Below are positions 62,023 to 64,000 of a DNA stretch of 64,000 bases, piece by piece. The translations under genes were made by a program, and so were the position numbers. The stretch is from Vibrio zhugei (GTDB lineage: Bacteria > Pseudomonadota > Gammaproteobacteria > Enterobacterales > Vibrionaceae): contig NZ_CP033078.1 in NCBI RefSeq assembly GCF_003716875.1, positions 2,666,001 to 2,730,000 on the forward strand, given 5' to 3'. Positions within the stretch are counted from its first letter, which is position 1; every line of letters begins with the position of its first letter. The notes under the pieces were generated by a model. It saw nothing but the letters and a program-made list of their open reading frames with translations, made no database searches and was not told the origin of the DNA.

Positions 62023-63420
62023 CTAGATATCTGGCTCAAACAAGTTTCGCTTCATGTAAAACTTAACCCAAACAGCACTGATTACGATGACAATAGCCAA
62101 AATTCCTCCCGTAATGGAGTAGACAAGCGATGTCATCTCCGGTGACGGTGAGTTATGCAACGCTACATACCCCATACCGATGATCCCTAAGATTTGTGGG
62201 AGTGGGTAGAAAGGCGTTTTATAAGGACGTTGATGCTTGGGCAAACGTGTACGCAATACAATGACGTTGATATGCGCCACTATATAGGCCAATAGCCAAC
62301 TGGTGGTCGCTGCAATGACTAATACCAGCAATGAATCCATATTGAGAAACAAGAATGGAATGGATGTACATGCGGCCATCACCACAATACCAACCCATGG
62401 TGCATCAAAACGGTTTAGCGCTTTAAACTGAGGAAAAACCTGATCTTGCATCGCCATGCCATGTAGCATTCTTGGGATGGAGGCCAAAATCGTATTCACG
62501 GTGCTGCAAGTAGCCGCCAGTGCCATCACTGTCGCAATCACCAGCCCAGAAGGCCCGAATACCGCACTAATGTAATTCAAATACGGGATTGGAGACCCAA
62601 CTAAGTCATCAACATTAAGGTAGAGACTCGCACCGTAAGCAAAAGCAAGAAAAATAGCGAAAATGACCAACAATGAAAGATGCATAGCACGCGGAATATT
62701 TTTCACTGGGTTTTTCACCTCAGTGATCATCGGACAGATAAACTCCACCCCGACCATAAGCCACATAGCAAGCGCGACTAAACCAATAAAGCTCCCATCA
62801 ATCACGCCACCAAAACTCCAATCTACGGTAGCTCCGGTCAGGTGAGGATGAGGCTCCCCTAGCCCTGTAATGGCACATAGCCCCACCAAGATAAGAGCGG
62901 CCACTAAAATAAACGCCAAGAGATTTTGAACTCGGGCAAAAACGTCCGCGCCCACCAAATTGGTGAGGCTTAACAGAATAAGAATGGTTAAAGGCACGAC
63001 CTTTTCAGGCAACATATTAGGCAAGATCTGACCCAACATGGCATCCACTAAAAACAACTCTACCGGTAGAGCCAAGACAGCGACCACCACATACCCTGCA
63101 AACACGGCAACAATCGCGGGAAAATGGCCTAATGCCTTTTGTGTGTACATTGCCAGCGAGCCCTCCTGCGGAAACATCAGAGATAACTCAGCAAAACTCA
63201 TGGCATTAAACTGGGCAAAGATGAAAGCCGTCACCATCGCCGCAATAAACGCCATTCCTCCGAGACCTATCCCCTGCGTTGCCGAAATCATGGATCCCTG
63301 AACAATAACCAGACCAATGCATATCGCCATCATGGTCAAAAGGCCAATTTTTAGCTTTTGATGCTTAACCGCTGATCCTTCAGCTATATGAATGTTTTTA
63401 GAATCGACTAATCCGTTCAT
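62023..63420 (-). CDS. APC-family amino-acid/amine permease
   Basis: A 465-aa inner-membrane protein with about 12 hydrophobic segments, of the amino acid-polyamine-organocation superfamily (KIGLLTMMAICIGLVIVQGSMI at the start; MSFAELSLMFPQEGSLAMYTQKALG; AYIVAHINVIVLRTRLP near the end). The substrate cannot be read. The upstream gene is an FAD-dependent amine/amino-acid oxidoreductase 38 bp away on the same strand, so the pair probably imports and oxidises the same amino acid or amine. Confidence 0.85.
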   Translation of the reverse strand: MNGLVDSKNIHIAEGSAVKHQKLKIGLLTMMAICIGLVIVQGSMISATQGIGLGGMAFIAAMVTAFIFAQFNAMSFAELSLMFPQEGSLAMYTQKALGHFPAIVAVFAGYVVVAVLALPVELFLVDAMLGQILPNMLPEKVVPLTILILLSLTNLVGADVFARVQNLLAFILVAALILVGLCAITGLGEPHPHLTGATVDWSFGGVIDGSFIGLVALAMWLMVGVEFICPMITEVKNPVKNIPRAMHLSLLVIFAIFLAFAYGASLYLNVDDLVGSPIPYLNYISAVFGPSGLVIATVMALAATCSTVNTILASIPRMLHGMAMQDQVFPQFKALNRFDAPWVGIVVMAACTSIPFLFLNMDSLLVLVIAATTSWLLAYIVAHINVIVLRTRLPKHQRPYKTPFYPLPQILGIIGMGYVALHNSPSPEMTSLVYSITGGILAIVIVISAVWVKFYMKRNLFEPDI

Positions 63421-63458
63421 ATTTCCCTTCCTTAGATTACGTTAATCAAAATACTCCA

Positions 63459-64000
63459 TTACCATCGTGAAAACTTATACGGCTCTGGGTTGATAAGCGG
63501 CGTCATGCCACTGACGAGATCGGCGGCCAGCATTCCTGCGGCGGGTCCGGTACCAAATCCATGACCAGAAAAACCGGTCGCAATGGTCAATCCGGGAATC
63601 GCGTCAATACTATCAATAACGGGTTTTGAATCCGGAGTGATATCGATCAGCCCTCCCCACTCTTCGGCGATTTCGGCCTCTTGAAAGCTCGGCCAAGCGG
63701 CTCGCAGATGAGTCAACGCTTCCTGATTTAATCCTTTGTTATGATCAGGATTCATCACGCGAATTTCCTCAAACATTGACGACTTATTACGTGACCAGCG
63801 TTTCGACATTTTCAGATCCTCAATAAAATGTCGTCCCAACGAAATTCTTAAAGCGTCACGTTGGTGCTTCAATTGGCCTAAATAACGGTGCCCAATGAGG
63901 AAATGATCAAGCGTGAGACGCGCTTCAATCGCGCCACGCTGCATAATGACAAAGCCCCCATCTAAGTGCTTACGGAATGAAAAGTTAGGTCCTGCAACGG
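63459..64000 (-). CDS. FAD-dependent oxidoreductase (DadA/glycine-oxidase type), C-terminal part, cut by window edge
   Basis: The frame is open to the window edge; about 180 residues are visible. The C-terminal FAD-binding signature of the DAO family is present (SKPVIDSIDAIPGLTIATGFSGHGFGTGPAAGMLAADLVSG in parts). The visible upstream residues (GPNFSFRKHLDGGFVIMQRG) fit a substrate-domain strand. Likely oxidises an amino acid, N-methyl amino acid or amine. The ATG at 63944 is internal and not the start. Followed by an amino-acid permease, suggesting a catabolic operon. Confidence 0.85.
   Translation of the reverse strand, partial: VAGPNFSFRKHLDGGFVIMQRGAIEARLTLDHFLIGHRYLGQLKHQRDALRISLGRHFIEDLKMSKRWSRNKSSMFEEIRVMNPDHNKGLNQEALTHLRAAWPSFQEAEIAEEWGGLIDITPDSKPVIDSIDAIPGLTIATGFSGHGFGTGPAAGMLAADLVSGMTPLINPEPYKFSRW

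Overview
The window is a piece of a gamma-proteobacterial chromosome, almost certainly from the Vibrionaceae (Vibrio or a close relative). The evidence is the gene order gmk-rpoZ-spoT-trmH-recG, xanP, envZ/ompR, greB, tex, bioH, comF, nfuA, nudE, cysQ, a complete gspC-to-gspN (eps type) operon, hslR-hslO, pckA, typA, glnA-ntrB-ntrC. As I remember it, this order matches the origin-proximal part of Vibrio chromosome 1. The rRNA spacer carries tRNA-Glu, tRNA-Lys and tRNA-Val, an arrangement known from Vibrio. No insertion sequence, prophage, integron or CRISPR array was seen, so this is essentially core genome. Both ends cut through genes.

Layout. 1-8.2 kb: the end of a LuxR-type response regulator, the queuosine-precursor transporter yhhQ behind a preQ1-I-like riboswitch, then the gmk/rpoZ/spoT/trmH/recG cluster and a small membrane protein. 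8.3-12.7 kb: xanP behind a promoter that overlaps a PurR-box-like sequence, facing envZ, ompR and greB. 12.8-18.1 kb: a tripartite tricarboxylate transporter (tctCBA) divergent from its two-component system tctDE. 18.4-25.2 kb: tex, an unknown 157-aa protein, bioH, comF, nfuA, nudE, cysQ. 25.2-36.6 kb: the twelve-gene type II secretion operon on the minus strand. 36.7-46.4 kb: hslR-hslO, pckA, an AsmA-like protein, fabY/yiiD, dtd, yihY, typA. 46.6-52.2 kb: the nitrogen-control block glnA-ntrB-ntrC with NtrC-type sites and sigma54-like promoters, then add. 52.3-58.3 kb: a full rRNA operon on the minus strand (16S, tRNA-Glu, Lys, Val, 23S, 5S, tRNA-Asp) with two tandem promoters. 58.5-64 kb: a membrane-anchored RRM protein, murI, btuB, and an amino-acid permease next to a cut-off FAD oxidoreductase.

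How the parts work together. Much of the window is growth-rate and nutrient control: SpoT sets ppGpp, which acts on the rRNA promoters; omega and GreB are RNA polymerase partners; NtrB/NtrC read nitrogen status and should drive glnA from a sigma54 promoter. Queuosine precursor, purine, tricarboxylate and vitamin B12 uptake each sit behind visible regulatory DNA. The Gsp machine carries folded exoproteins across the outer membrane; its prepilin peptidase is not in the window.

Most open points: a roughly 190-nt strongly structured segment in front of btuB in which the conserved B12-riboswitch sequences were not found; a hairpin separating ompR from envZ; the dense NtrC/sigma54 signals between glnA and ntrB; and two conserved-looking genes of unknown function. 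No clearly new system was found.
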